Shown here: one piece after another, positions 44,112 through 52,639 of the stretch
How positions within the stretch are numbered: position 1 is the stretch's first letter
Layout: each line of letters begins with the position of its first letter
Source: Janibacter sp.
GTDB taxonomy: Bacteria; Actinomycetota; Actinomycetes; Actinomycetales; Dermatophilaceae
DNA length: 58,297 bases
Direction: 5' to 3'
Assembly: GCA_030453295.1 (NCBI GenBank)
Contig: JAKDKQ010000002.1
Location: 1-58,297, forward strand
Notes under the pieces: model-generated
Seen by the model: only the letters and a program-made list of their open reading frames with translations
Told to the model about the DNA's origin: nothing
Databases searched by the model: none
Program-made: the position numbers and the translations under genes

Positions 44112-45037
44112 TGAAGGCCGCTGAGCTGTTTGTCCAGGTCGCCGACGTTCCGCTGGCTGCGGCCGCCGTGCAATTCGCGCAGGCCGGGGTGCCGGTGTTC
44201 CCGTGCGTGCCGGGCGGGAAGCGGCCGCTGGTCGAGCACGGATTCCACGACGCGAGCAGCGACCCGGCGCAGGTCGGGGCGTGGTGGCGGCGTTGGCCGG
44301 CCGCGAATATCGGCGTGCCGACCGGCCGAGCGTCCGGGTTCGTGGTGGTGGATGTGGATGTGCACGGTCCCGTCGATGGGCGGGCCGGCTTCGTCCGCGC
44401 GACTGCGGCGGGGTTGACCGGCGGGTGGAAGATACTAGTACGCACGCCCACGGGCGGGATGCACGCTTATTATCCGGCGATGCCGGGGACCGAACAGCGG
44501 TCGTGGCAGGCGGGGCGTGCCGGGGTCGATTTCCGTGGTGACGGCGGCTACATCATCGTCCCGCCCTCGGCCCGGACGATCGAGGGCACCACGGCCCTCT
44601 ACCGGGTCGAGGAGGTCGGGACCGGTCACGCGCGAACACTGGATGCCGCACGGCTGCGGGACTTCCTGGACCCCCGCCCCGAGCCTCGCCCCCGGCCCGA
44701 CACTTGGCAGCCGGTGGGGCGGGACGATGCCGTGCGGTTGGCGCGCTGGCTGGGCAGGCAGGATACCGACCGCAATCTCAAATTGTTCTGGGCGTCCTGC
44801 CGTCTCGCTGAGGGCGGCGTCCCGCTAGACGATGCTCTGGATGCGGTGCTGGCGGCGGCGAAGTCGGACTTCGGGCCGCGAGAGATTGCCGCGACGATTC
44901 GGTCCGCGTACCGCACCGTCCTCCCCGAGTCTGCCCGACGCGAGTCGCCGCCGAGGCGGGGCGAATCGCCGGCCGAGAGGTGGTTCGGCCACCACGCCCA
45001 CGCCACTCGCTCGTCACCGAGGGGACGGGAGCTGTGA
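44111..45037 (+). CDS. Bifunctional DNA primase/polymerase (prim-pol domain)
   Basis: The start is ATG 44111 with AGGAG upstream. The protein is 308 aa. The N-terminal prim-pol domain (residues about 10-190) has GVPVFPCVPGGKRPL, ANIGVPTGRASGFVVVDVDVH with the metal-binding DVD, and GVDFRGDGGYIIVPPS. A short helical C-terminal region follows. It probably primes synthesis on the transferred strand. It overlaps both neighbours by one base. Confidence 0.9.
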   Translation: MKAAELFVQVADVPLAAAAVQFAQAGVPVFPCVPGGKRPLVEHGFHDASSDPAQVGAWWRRWPAANIGVPTGRASGFVVVDVDVHGPVDGRAGFVRATAAGLTGGWKILVRTPTGGMHAYYPAMPGTEQRSWQAGRAGVDFRGDGGYIIVPPSARTIEGTTALYRVEEVGTGHARTLDAARLRDFLDPRPEPRPRPDTWQPVGRDDAVRLARWLGRQDTDRNLKLFWASCRLAEGGVPLDDALDAVLAAAKSDFGPREIAATIRSAYRTVLPESARRESPPRRGESPAERWFGHHAHATRSSPRGREL

Positions 45038-45678
45038 TGTTGCCGGGAACGAGAACGCGCGGTGGTCGGGTGGCGGTAGCGACAGCGGTGGCGGGGACGG
45101 TGTTCATCGCTGCGGGAGCGTTCTGGCTCTCCTTCACGGCCCTGGCTGATCTTGCCCGCCGTTCCGGGGTGGATGCGGGGCAGGCGTGGGCGTGGCCGTT
45201 GATCGTGGACGGCATCATCGTCGTCTCAACCGTCGCCGTCGTCGCGCTCGCAGGGCAACGCTCCGCCTGGTATCCGTGGGCGCTGCTGGCTGCCGGTGCG
45301 GTGGTGTCGGTGACCGCGAACGCGATCCACGCCGTCGTGGTCGCCGACGCAGACGTACCGAGCGTTCTGGCGGCGTCGGTGGCGGCGGTGCCGCCGCTGG
45401 TGCTGCTAGCGATCACCCACCTCACCGTCATCCTCACCCGACCCCTCCCCACAGCCGAGCCGTTGCACGAGTCAGGCGAGGAGACGGCGACGGTTGCTCC
45501 GTTGCAGTTGCCGTTGCCGGTGCCGGTGTGGCGTGAGGTGGCGGTGTCGCTACGGGAGGAGGAGGGCTGGTCGAACAAGCAGATCGCCCGCCACCTCGGT
45601 GTGCACCCATCCACGGTTGGACGCTGGTTCGCCCGTCCCGCCATGCCCGGCCACGACAACACGGAGGAGACGACATGA
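45037..45678 (+). CDS. DUF2637-type membrane protein with C-terminal HTH
   Basis: The start is ATG 45037 after GGGAG. The protein is 213 aa. Four hydrophobic helices lie at residues about 15-140 (VAVATAVAGTVFIAAGAFWLSF, WAWPLIVDGIIVVSTVAVVAL and two more), the DUF2637 layout of actinomycete plasmids. The C-terminal part has WSNKQIARHLGVHPSTVGRWF, an HTH. A membrane-anchored regulator or spread/transfer protein is likely. Confidence 0.82.
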   Translation: MLPGTRTRGGRVAVATAVAGTVFIAAGAFWLSFTALADLARRSGVDAGQAWAWPLIVDGIIVVSTVAVVALAGQRSAWYPWALLAAGAVVSVTANAIHAVVVADADVPSVLAASVAAVPPLVLLAITHLTVILTRPLPTAEPLHESGEETATVAPLQLPLPVPVWREVAVSLREEEGWSNKQIARHLGVHPSTVGRWFARPAMPGHDNTEETT

Positions 45679-46124
45679 ACGAGCACGAGCAGCGCACCGC
45701 GCGGCTCGGAGAGCACCCCGCACTCCGCCGGGAGATCTCTGAGGTGCCCGAGGAGGCACGCCGTACTGGGGACGGGGACGTGTCTGAACTGGCCCGCCAC
45801 GGCGACCCCTCCGCGGCGAAGACGAAGCCCGATGCGGCACAGGCGGGGAGGCGTCGTGCGGGGGTGGAGTGGGTGCGGCCGTCCGATCTGCTGGCCTCGC
45901 GGATGGGCAGGGTCGTGGGGCAAGGCATCGACTTCCAAGCCGAGCTCGCCCGCCGCGCGAGACGTGTGCCCGCTCAGGCATATCGGGGCACTCGCCCGGT
46001 CGCCCGGTCGGGTGGGCGGGTTGTGAGCGAGCGGGCACGGAAACTGCCGCCGGTGACCGCGTTCGGCCGCGGGGCTGGGGAGCAGCACTCGTGGGTGTCG
46101 CGCTCCGGGATCGGGTTGGGGTGA
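45675..46124 (+). CDS. Hypothetical transfer-operon protein
   Basis: This 149-aa protein overlaps the DUF2637 gene by ATGA. It is basic and rich in Arg. The central stretch VRPSDLLASRMGRVVGQGIDFQAELARRARR looks structured, while both ends look disordered. I do not recognise the family. The coupling and codon use support it being a real gene. Confidence 0.7.
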   Translation: MNEHEQRTARLGEHPALRREISEVPEEARRTGDGDVSELARHGDPSAAKTKPDAAQAGRRRAGVEWVRPSDLLASRMGRVVGQGIDFQAELARRARRVPAQAYRGTRPVARSGGRVVSERARKLPPVTAFGRGAGEQHSWVSRSGIGLG

Positions 46125-46206
46125 CATAGGCCATGCGTGTCCCTCCTCAACCGGCGAGCACGACCGCTGGGGGACGCGCGCGCACCTGCTGTTCAGGAGG
46201 TGCCGG

Positions 46207-47076
46207 ATGACATACGCAAGCAGCCGTAACGAGGAGCGGCATCGTTTTGAGGACTCGGAGGCGCTACGTGCACTCCTCAACAGACTTCATGACGCAGGCA
46301 CGGACGCGTGGCGGAACGACCCGGAGGCTGCCGCGCTGATGCGGCACGCGGCCGACAAGTACGCTGCCCTGGCACGCAAGCATGGCCTGGACCCGTGGGA
46401 GGCCGCATCGGCGGCGTTCGACGCAATGCGGGGAGCCGCCACCCGTCGGGCGGATGACCCGTGGGCGGTGGTGACCCGTGCGGTGCAAGTGACCTGCATC
46501 GGCGAGGAGCGCGGCAACGGCCTGCTGTGCTCGGTGCACCAGGCCCGCCGGCCGAGGTATTCGGTGTTCCATGATGCGGAGCGGTTCAGCGACCGAGAGA
46601 ACCCGCTGCCCGACTACCACCCCGCCTTCCACGTCGACCCTTTCACCGACGACGAGGAGGACGTGCCCGCTGAGGACGAAGACGTGCGGCTGGCGCGGAC
46701 GATGAACGTCGACTCGGCGATGGAGAACACGACCGCGTTCCTTACTCGGCTGGGATGGGATCCGGCGACCGCACGCGCCTCGGTCGACTACATCACTGGC
46801 AGGCTTGCCGAATCCGTGTCGCGAGCGTCGGCCTTCGAGGTACTCCGCCGCGACCAGCAAGCCCGCGCGCTCCTGGACCTGCCCGGCACCTCCTGGACGA
46901 CCCTGCTGCGAGTCGTGCTCGGCAACCCCGACCCCGCCCTCACACGCACGAACGCCGGTCGTGGCCTGCTGGTGCGGCTGCTCATCGGCGAGCCGTTGCG
47001 GGCCCTGTGGCGTGATGAGGACCTCGTGCTGACCGCTGGCCTTGCCGCCCCCGATAGGCGGGGTGAGCGTCTGTGA
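46207..47076 (+). CDS. Hypothetical replication/transfer-associated protein
   Basis: This 289-aa soluble protein follows TTCAGGAGGTGCCGG, a strong ribosome site. It is mostly helical. Recognisable stretches are GLDPWEAASAAFDAMRGAATRRADDPWAVVTRAVQVTCI, FLTRLGWDPATARASVDYITGRLAES and LLRVVLGNPDPALTRTNAGRGLLVRLL. I believe relatives occur in the same place in other Micrococcales elements, but I cannot check. It could be a replication initiator or DNA-binding protein. Its stop overlaps the ParB-like gene. Confidence 0.75.
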   Translation: MTYASSRNEERHRFEDSEALRALLNRLHDAGTDAWRNDPEAAALMRHAADKYAALARKHGLDPWEAASAAFDAMRGAATRRADDPWAVVTRAVQVTCIGEERGNGLLCSVHQARRPRYSVFHDAERFSDRENPLPDYHPAFHVDPFTDDEEDVPAEDEDVRLARTMNVDSAMENTTAFLTRLGWDPATARASVDYITGRLAESVSRASAFEVLRRDQQARALLDLPGTSWTTLLRVVLGNPDPALTRTNAGRGLLVRLLIGEPLRALWRDEDLVLTAGLAAPDRRGERL

Positions 47077-48161
47077 GCACTCCGCAGGATGGGCACATCG
47101 AGTTGGAGCGGGCGGTGAACTCCATCGGTGTCGGCCGCCGGCACCGGCAGGACTACGGCGACCTGACCGCAATGGTCGAGTCGATCCGCCGCAACGGCCT
47201 GCTGCAACCGATCACGATCACCCTCGACGGCAACCTCATCTGCGGAGCGAGACGGCTGGCGGCGATCAAGCTGCTCGGGTGGAAAAGCGTCAAAGTGTGG
47301 GTGCGGTCCGGGGTTTCGGATCGGCTCGGACAGCTCCTCGCGGAGCAGGACGACAACCTGTTGCACAAGCCGTTGACCCAGTTCGAGGCCGCCGGCCTCT
47401 ACCGCGAACTCAAGACCCTACTCGCCGAAGATGCCGCACACCGCCAGGAGGCAACCCGGTTCCAGGCCGCCGATGATGCGGGAGAAGACGGTCCCGTTAA
47501 GTTAACGGCACCGTGGGACACCACCCCGGGTGAGGCGGCGGTGCAGGCCGCGCAGATGGTCACCGGCCGGGACTCCCACACCACGCTGGAGCGTATCGGT
47601 CGACTCGAACACCTTGCCGCCGACCAAACCCAACCCGAGTCCGTCCGTACTCGCGCGGCGGAGGAGGTCGAGCGGATCAAGGCTGGTGGGAAGGTGTACC
47701 CCTCGCACTTGCGTGTCAATGCCGAGCTCTCCCTCGCCGAGCTCGACCAGATCGTCGCCGACCCCACCCAACCGGCCGAACTGCGCGACCAAGCGCGCGC
47801 TGAGGCCGCTCAGGTGCGTGACGCGGAGCGTGAGGCGCGGGCGGTGGAACTGGAGGAGCTGGCGCAGGCTGCGCTCGCCCGTGTGAGGGCCGCGAAGAAG
47901 ACCGGCCGGAAACCCCAGCGCCGCCCGCTGACCGCGGTCGAGGATGAGGGTGAGCCGGTGCCGTTCCCGCTGACCGTGTTCGTCGCAATCTGGGACGACA
48001 TGGGCGGATGGTGGCAACACCACAACCCGGGGGAGGTCGGCCCGGCGTTGACCGAGGAGCAATGGTCGCGGTTCGAGCAGACCGTCGCCGGCACGATCGT
48101 GTTCGCTGATACCGCGCGTGCTGCCCGCCGAGCGCAGGAGCGCAGCGAGCACATCGCCTGA
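47073..48161 (+). CDS. ParB/Srx-domain (KorB-like) protein
   Basis: The protein is 362 aa with a GTG start coupled by GTGA. Residues about 12-105 form a ParB N-terminal domain (AMVESIRRNGLLQPITITLDGNLICGARRLAAIKLLGW, AEQDDNLLHKPLTQFEAA). Residues 150-230 are helical and repeat-like, and 240-280 are likely coiled coil. No ParA lies nearby in the window, so a regulator or transfer accessory role is more likely than partition. ParB-like domains bind CTP or act as nucleases. Confidence 0.85.
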   Translation: MSTPQDGHIELERAVNSIGVGRRHRQDYGDLTAMVESIRRNGLLQPITITLDGNLICGARRLAAIKLLGWKSVKVWVRSGVSDRLGQLLAEQDDNLLHKPLTQFEAAGLYRELKTLLAEDAAHRQEATRFQAADDAGEDGPVKLTAPWDTTPGEAAVQAAQMVTGRDSHTTLERIGRLEHLAADQTQPESVRTRAAEEVERIKAGGKVYPSHLRVNAELSLAELDQIVADPTQPAELRDQARAEAAQVRDAEREARAVELEELAQAALARVRAAKKTGRKPQRRPLTAVEDEGEPVPFPLTVFVAIWDDMGGWWQHHNPGEVGPALTEEQWSRFEQTVAGTIVFADTARAARRAQERSEHIA

Positions 48162-48237
48162 CCCGGCGCCGCTTCCTGGGGCGGTGTGTGCACCTTCCAG
48201 GCGACCACCAACCTGTCGCCTCTTAGGAGGATCCCGC

Positions 48238-48936
48238 ATGGACCCCGCCACCCTCGCTGATCGTCGTCGCCGCCGTCTGCTGATCGCCACGATCGCGGGC
48301 GGGCTCGTGCTGCTCCTGCTGGTCGGTGTCGGCATTTACGGGCTGCTGCGCGGTCCCGCACCCGACACCGACACCACTCCCGCCGACTCGCCGAGGTCTA
48401 CTGTGACCTCCCCGCCTGCCGGAACAGCGGGGGAGGGGCCAGTGGCGGTGCCGCAGCAGGGTGGGCCGGAGGCGTTCGCCCGCGCGGTCGCCGGTGCACT
48501 GTTTGTGTGGGACACCACCACCGGTGACGGCCCGATGGACTACGCGCAGATGCTCGCGGATGTCGCCGCAGATGAGGAGGCGGACGCGCTGGCGGGGGAT
48601 GTGCGGGCGTATCTGCCGAGTGTGGAGGCGTGGGGGCAGCTCCGTCAGTATCAGACCCGCCAATGGCTCATCGTCGACACCGCGGTCATCCCGGAGGCAT
48701 GGGATACTGCGGTCGCGCAGGCCGCTCCGGGCCAGATTCCCGCAGGCACCGTCGCGTACACGATCGACGGCACCCGGCACCGGGACGGCACCTTGGGCAC
48801 CGAACCTGTGGAGGCGTCCCGGCCGGTGTCGTTCACGGTGTTCATCGTTTGCACCCCGGCGGTCACCAACCGTGGCGTCACCGGCACGACCTGTGAGCTG
48901 CTGCGATTATCCCAACTCGACAACCCCCTCCGTTGA
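48238..48936 (+). CDS. VirB8/TcpC-like membrane-anchored transfer protein
   Basis: The start is ATG 48238 after TTAGGAGGATCCCGC; the upstream track extension is not coding. The protein is 232 aa. It has a basic N-terminus, one transmembrane helix (IATIAGGLVLLLLVGVGIYGLL, residues about 15-38) and a Pro/Thr-rich linker. A soluble C-terminal domain of about 150 residues follows, as in VirB8/TcpC scaffold proteins. Homology is inferred from layout and position, not from a motif. Confidence 0.72.
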   Translation: MDPATLADRRRRRLLIATIAGGLVLLLLVGVGIYGLLRGPAPDTDTTPADSPRSTVTSPPAGTAGEGPVAVPQQGGPEAFARAVAGALFVWDTTTGDGPMDYAQMLADVAADEEADALAGDVRAYLPSVEAWGQLRQYQTRQWLIVDTAVIPEAWDTAVAQAAPGQIPAGTVAYTIDGTRHRDGTLGTEPVEASRPVSFTVFIVCTPAVTNRGVTGTTCELLRLSQLDNPLR

Positions 48937-48942
48937 GAGCAG

Positions 48943-50124
48943 GTGGTTGTTGTGTGGAAGAAGCTCGCCGCTCTCGCGGTCGCCCTGCTGTTCTTTGCCC
49001 CCTCGGTCGTGCTTGTCGGGGTGGCGGCCGTGGTCAATCCTGTGATGACCGCATGCGCACCGGGCTCCCTCGCCGTGGGGCCGATCCCGGAGTCGCTGAC
49101 CGCGACGACCCGCAACGGGCAGACGGTCACGCTGAACCGGACCCAGCTCACCCACGCCGCGACGATCATCACGGTCGGCGGGCAAACCAGCGGTGTCGGC
49201 CGTCCCGGCGTGGTGATCGCGCTCATGGCCGCCCTCACGGAGTCCACGCTGCGGATGCTCGCCAACACCGGCACTTACCCGGAGTCCGGCGACTTCCCGA
49301 ACGATGGCAACGGGTCCGATCACGACTCCTTGGGCCTGTTCCAGATGCGTCCCGCCGCTGGGTGGGGCACCGTCGCCGAGCTGATGGACTCGACCTATCA
49401 GGCCAGAGCGTTCTACGGCGGCGAGACCGGCCCGAACCACCCCTCCCCGCGGGGGCTGCTGGACATTCCCGGCTGGCAGCAGATGGACCCCGGCGAAGCC
49501 GCCCAGGCCGTCGAGGTATCCGCCTACCCGGACCGCTACCAGAACTACCAGCCGGTCGCCGAGGCGATCCTCACCACCCTAACCCGCCCTGCCCCCACCG
49601 GCGGAGGAGAGGGCGGGGCACCGATCGTGCCGGAGACCACGCGCATCGTGTTCCCGCTCCCCCAAGGGACGTGGGTGGACACCGACAGTTTCGGATGGCG
49701 CACCGACCCGTTCACCGGAGAACGCGCGTTCCACTCCGGCTCCGACCTCGCCGCCGCGGACGGCACCCCCATCCTCGCCATCGCAGACGGGGTGGTCGTG
49801 CACGCCGGCTACAGCGGCGGCTTCGGCGGGCTCGTCATCATCGAGCACACCGTCCGGGATGAGCGGGTCGCGTCCTACTACGGGCATATGTGGGAGACCG
49901 GCATCCAGGTCACCGAAGGGCAGACCGTGACCGCGGGGCAGCACATCGGAGATGTGGGCTCGTCCGGCCGCTCCACCGGACCTCACCTGCACCTGGAAAT
50001 CCACCCCGGCGGGCAAGGACAACCCGCCGTCGACGGCACCGCCTGGCTCACCGACCACGGAGCCGAAGGCGTCACCGGCGGCGACACGACCCTCGCGACT
50101 TGCACCACGAGAGGTGGCGCGTGA
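48943..50124 (+). CDS. Cell-wall hydrolase: transglycosylase-like plus M23 endopeptidase
   Basis: The start is GTG 48943 or GTG 48952; the latter has AGGTGG at better spacing. The protein is 393 aa. It has an N-terminal signal-type helix (LAALAVALLFFAPSVVLVGVAAVV). A transglycosylase-like domain follows (ALTESTLRML with Glu near 98, SLGLFQMRPAAGWG), then a C-terminal M23 domain (HSGSDLAAADGTPI near 263, GPHLHLEIH near 347). It would open peptidoglycan locally for the transfer channel, like VirB1. Confidence 0.9.
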   Translation: MVVVWKKLAALAVALLFFAPSVVLVGVAAVVNPVMTACAPGSLAVGPIPESLTATTRNGQTVTLNRTQLTHAATIITVGGQTSGVGRPGVVIALMAALTESTLRMLANTGTYPESGDFPNDGNGSDHDSLGLFQMRPAAGWGTVAELMDSTYQARAFYGGETGPNHPSPRGLLDIPGWQQMDPGEAAQAVEVSAYPDRYQNYQPVAEAILTTLTRPAPTGGGEGGAPIVPETTRIVFPLPQGTWVDTDSFGWRTDPFTGERAFHSGSDLAAADGTPILAIADGVVVHAGYSGGFGGLVIIEHTVRDERVASYYGHMWETGIQVTEGQTVTAGQHIGDVGSSGRSTGPHLHLEIHPGGQGQPAVDGTAWLTDHGAEGVTGGDTTLATCTTRGGA

Positions 50125-50390
50125 TGGACGTGTTTCCCGACTTCGGTGGTGTCGGCGGAGCCGCAGACCTGCGCTCCATCGTTGGAGCGCTGCTCATGTT
50201 CGTGCTCATCATCGCCGTGCTCATGCTGATCGTCTGCGCGATCATGTGGGCGATCGCCTCCTCCAGCGGCAACTACCAGGCCGCCACCAAAGCCCGCACC
50301 GGCCTGCTCGTCGCCCTCGGCGCCGCCGTGCTGGCCGGTGCCGGGGTAGCCTGGGTGAACTTCCTCCTCGGCGTCGGCGAACAACTCTGA
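50124..50390 (+). CDS. DUF6112-like small membrane protein (first copy)
   Basis: The start is ATG 50124 in a TGATG overlap with the wall hydrolase; the track start is far upstream and not real. The 88-aa protein has two transmembrane helices (IVGALLMFVLIIAVLMLIVCAIMWAI and LLVALGAAVLAGAGVAWVNFLL). Layout and size resemble VirB2/TrbC pilins without a long signal. It is clearly paralogous to 50886-51155. Confidence 0.82.
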   Translation: MDVFPDFGGVGGAADLRSIVGALLMFVLIIAVLMLIVCAIMWAIASSSGNYQAATKARTGLLVALGAAVLAGAGVAWVNFLLGVGEQL

Positions 50391-50404
50391 CTATCCGCGC
50401 CGGG

Positions 50405-50800
50405 TCAGGGGAGGATGCCGGCGCGGCGCAGGTAGTCGTCGAGGTTCGCCGTCAGCGGGAGCTGGTCGAGCTCTGCTGCGGTGGCCCAGCGGGCGTCGTC
50501 CGCATCGTCGCCCGGTGCCAGTTCGCCGCCGGTGACAGCGGCGGCGAAGTCGTGTACCTCGAACACCCGCCCGTCGCCGGTCGGGATCATCACGCACCAC
50601 AGCTCGCGCCCCACCGACACCCGCAGCCCAGTCTCCTCGAACGCCTCCCGTGCCGCCGCCTCAGCCAGGGTTTCGCCGGGCTCAACGCTGCCGCCGGGGA
50701 TCGACCAGCGGCCTTTCTCCGGCTCGGTGCCGCGCAAAACGAGCAACACACGTCCCGCGTCATCGGTGATAACAGCGCTGGCGGCCAGAATAACTCCCAC
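50405..50800 (-). CDS. Nudix hydrolase
   Basis: This 131-aa protein has the complete Nudix box GGSVEPGETLAEAAAREAFEETGLRV (G-x5-E-x7-REUxEExGU). It hydrolyses a nucleoside diphosphate linked to another group; the substrate cannot be told. It is the only minus-strand gene in the transfer block and separates two paralogous small membrane genes. It is therefore probably a later insertion carrying its own promoter. Confidence 0.92.
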   Translation of the reverse strand: MGVILAASAVITDDAGRVLLVLRGTEPEKGRWSIPGGSVEPGETLAEAAAREAFEETGLRVSVGRELWCVMIPTGDGRVFEVHDFAAAVTGGELAPGDDADDARWATAAELDQLPLTANLDDYLRRAGILP

Positions 50801-50885
50801 CAGCCCAGGCTATCCGCCTGTCGCCGGGGCGCTGGGTGCACCTGACAGCCGAGAACACGTCTCGCGAACAGTCAGGAGCATCCCC

Positions 50886-51155
50886 GTGATCGACATCGAC
50901 CCCAACTCGTCCGGCCTTCCCGGTATCGAGCAGCTGCGCATCATCGTCGGCGCCGTGATGACCGTCGGTCTGATCCTCTCCGTCCTTGCGCTCATCATCT
51001 CGGCGATTGTGTGGGGTTTCGGCGCGAACAGCAGCAACCCGCACCTCGCCAGCCGCGGCAAGGTCGGTGTCCTCGTCTCGTGCGGTGCGGCGATCATCTG
51101 CGGTGCCGCGGTGACGCTCATCAATTTCTTCTGGGGCGTCGGGCAGGCCGTCTGA
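50886..51155 (+). CDS. DUF6112-like small membrane protein (second copy)
   Basis: The start is GTG 50886 after CAGGAG; the track start at 50481 is antisense to the Nudix gene. The 89-aa protein has two transmembrane helices (IIVGAVMTVGLILSVLALIISAIVWGF and VLVSCGAAIICGAAVTLINFFWGV). It aligns end to end with the first copy (LR-IVGA, A..GA.V..NF..GVG). It is probably a pilin-like or channel component. Confidence 0.82.
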   Translation: MIDIDPNSSGLPGIEQLRIIVGAVMTVGLILSVLALIISAIVWGFGANSSNPHLASRGKVGVLVSCGAAIICGAAVTLINFFWGVGQAV

Positions 51156-51199
51156 TGATCACCCCAGCAACGCACCTCCCGTGGGGGTGGCTGCGGTGA
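51155..51199 (+). CDS. 14-aa ORF bridging DUF6112 and TrbL genes
   Basis: ATG 51155 overlaps the previous stop (TGATG). The product MITPATHLPWGWLR ends at 51199, overlapping a GTG at 51196 (GTGA). It may only carry ribosomes to the TrbL start, or be the displaced N-terminus of TrbL. Confidence 0.35.
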   Translation: MITPATHLPWGWLR

Positions 51200-52635
51200 G
51201 CGTGTGCGATGTCCCGGTTATCTCCGCCGTCTGCGACGCCGTGGGCGAGGGCACGGCGTCGTTGATCGCGGCCCCGTTCGACTGGCTCGGCCAGGCGATG
51301 GCCGGGGCGGCGGCGTGGCTGTTCGAGGCGGTCTGGACCGTGATCGACACCACCACCCTGGTCGATGTCACCAGCGCCGAGTATGTCGGGGTCTACAACG
51401 TGCTGTTCGGCGTCGCGATCTTCGTGATGCTCGTGTTCTTCTGCCTCCAACTCATTACCGGCCTCATCCACCGCGACCCCACCGCCTTGTCCCGCGCCGC
51501 CCTGGGACTTGCCAAGAGCGTCCTCGGATCGTTCCTCGTCATCACGCTCACTGCGCTGTTGCTGGAGGTGACCGATCAGCTCGCGGTCGGGATCGTGCAG
51601 GCCACCGGCAACACGATGGAAGGAATGGGAACCCAGATCGGGCTCCTCGCCACTGGACTTGCCGGCATCAACATCGCTGCCCCCGGTGTCGGCGCGATCC
51701 TGACTATCTTCCTCGCCGGCCTCGCCATCTCCGCAGCGGCGATCGTGTGGTTCTCCCTGCTGATCCGGAAGGCGCTGCTGCTCGTCGCGATCGTGTTCGG
51801 CCCCATCGCCCTGGCCGGGGCGACGTGGGATGCGACCAAGGGATGGTTCGGCAAGTGGGCGGCGTTCGTGATCGCGCTGATTTTCTCCAAGCTCGTTCTC
51901 GTCGTGATCTTCCTCGTCGCGATCGGGCAAGTCTCCGCTCCCATCGAAGCGGACCTCGCCTCCATCAGCGACCCGATCGCCGGGGTGGTGCTGATGTTCA
52001 TCGCCGCGTTCGCGCCGTACATCACCTACAAGTTCCTGTCCTTCGTCGGCTTCGACATGTACCACGCCATGTCCAGCGAGCAGGAGGCGAAGTCGGCGCT
52101 GAACCGCCCGGTTCCGGTGCCGTCCGCTCCCAAGGGTGACAGTGCGAGGAAGGTGCTCGACGGTGGCGGTGATACCGGCGGCGGAGGAAGCGGAGGGGGC
52201 GGGTCGCCGCCGCCGCCTTCGGGGGCTCCGGCGGCATCGGGCGGTGCCGGCGCGACCGGGACCGCCGGGGGCGCTGCCGCGTCATCCGGCGGAGCAGGAG
52301 CAGGAGCGGGAGCGGGTGCCAGCGCGGGTGCTGGTGCGGCCGCGGGGCCTGTCGGGGCGGCGGTGGTCGTCGGCGGTGCGGTGGTCAAGGATGCCGCGAC
52401 CGCTGGACCGAAGGCCGGTGCCGCTGTCGGCGGTGCCGCGGAGAGCCATGCCGGGGCTGCGGCCGAACAGAGCGCTCCGCCGCCGGTGCCGCCCGCGCAA
52501 GGTACGCCGTCGTCACGTCCGGCACCCTCGACGCCGTCCGCTACGCCCTCGTCGGTGCCGCGGTCGCAGGTGGCTGCGTCGTCGCGGAGATCGGACCCGC
52601 CGCCTCCGTCCTCGAAGCCGTCCGGGAAGGAATGA
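51196..52635 (+). CDS. TrbL/VirB6-like conjugal transfer membrane protein
   Basis: I choose GTG 51196 (VSVCDVPVISAVC), coupled to the 14-aa ORF; the track uses GTG 51181. The protein is 479 aa. Six or seven hydrophobic segments lie between residues 30 and 280, including YNVLFGVAIFVMLVFFCLQLITGLI and FGPIALAGATWDATKGWFGKWAAFVIALIF, as in TrbL/VirB6 channel proteins. The last 180 residues are low-complexity Gly/Ala/Pro/Ser, probably unfolded and cytoplasmic. Confidence 0.85.
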   Translation: MSVCDVPVISAVCDAVGEGTASLIAAPFDWLGQAMAGAAAWLFEAVWTVIDTTTLVDVTSAEYVGVYNVLFGVAIFVMLVFFCLQLITGLIHRDPTALSRAALGLAKSVLGSFLVITLTALLLEVTDQLAVGIVQATGNTMEGMGTQIGLLATGLAGINIAAPGVGAILTIFLAGLAISAAAIVWFSLLIRKALLLVAIVFGPIALAGATWDATKGWFGKWAAFVIALIFSKLVLVVIFLVAIGQVSAPIEADLASISDPIAGVVLMFIAAFAPYITYKFLSFVGFDMYHAMSSEQEAKSALNRPVPVPSAPKGDSARKVLDGGGDTGGGGSGGGGSPPPPSGAPAASGGAGATGTAGGAAASSGGAGAGAGAGASAGAGAAAGPVGAAVVVGGAVVKDAATAGPKAGAAVGGAAESHAGAAAEQSAPPPVPPAQGTPSSRPAPSTPSATPSSVPRSQVAASSRRSDPPPPSSKPSGKE

Positions 52636-52639
52636 GCCA

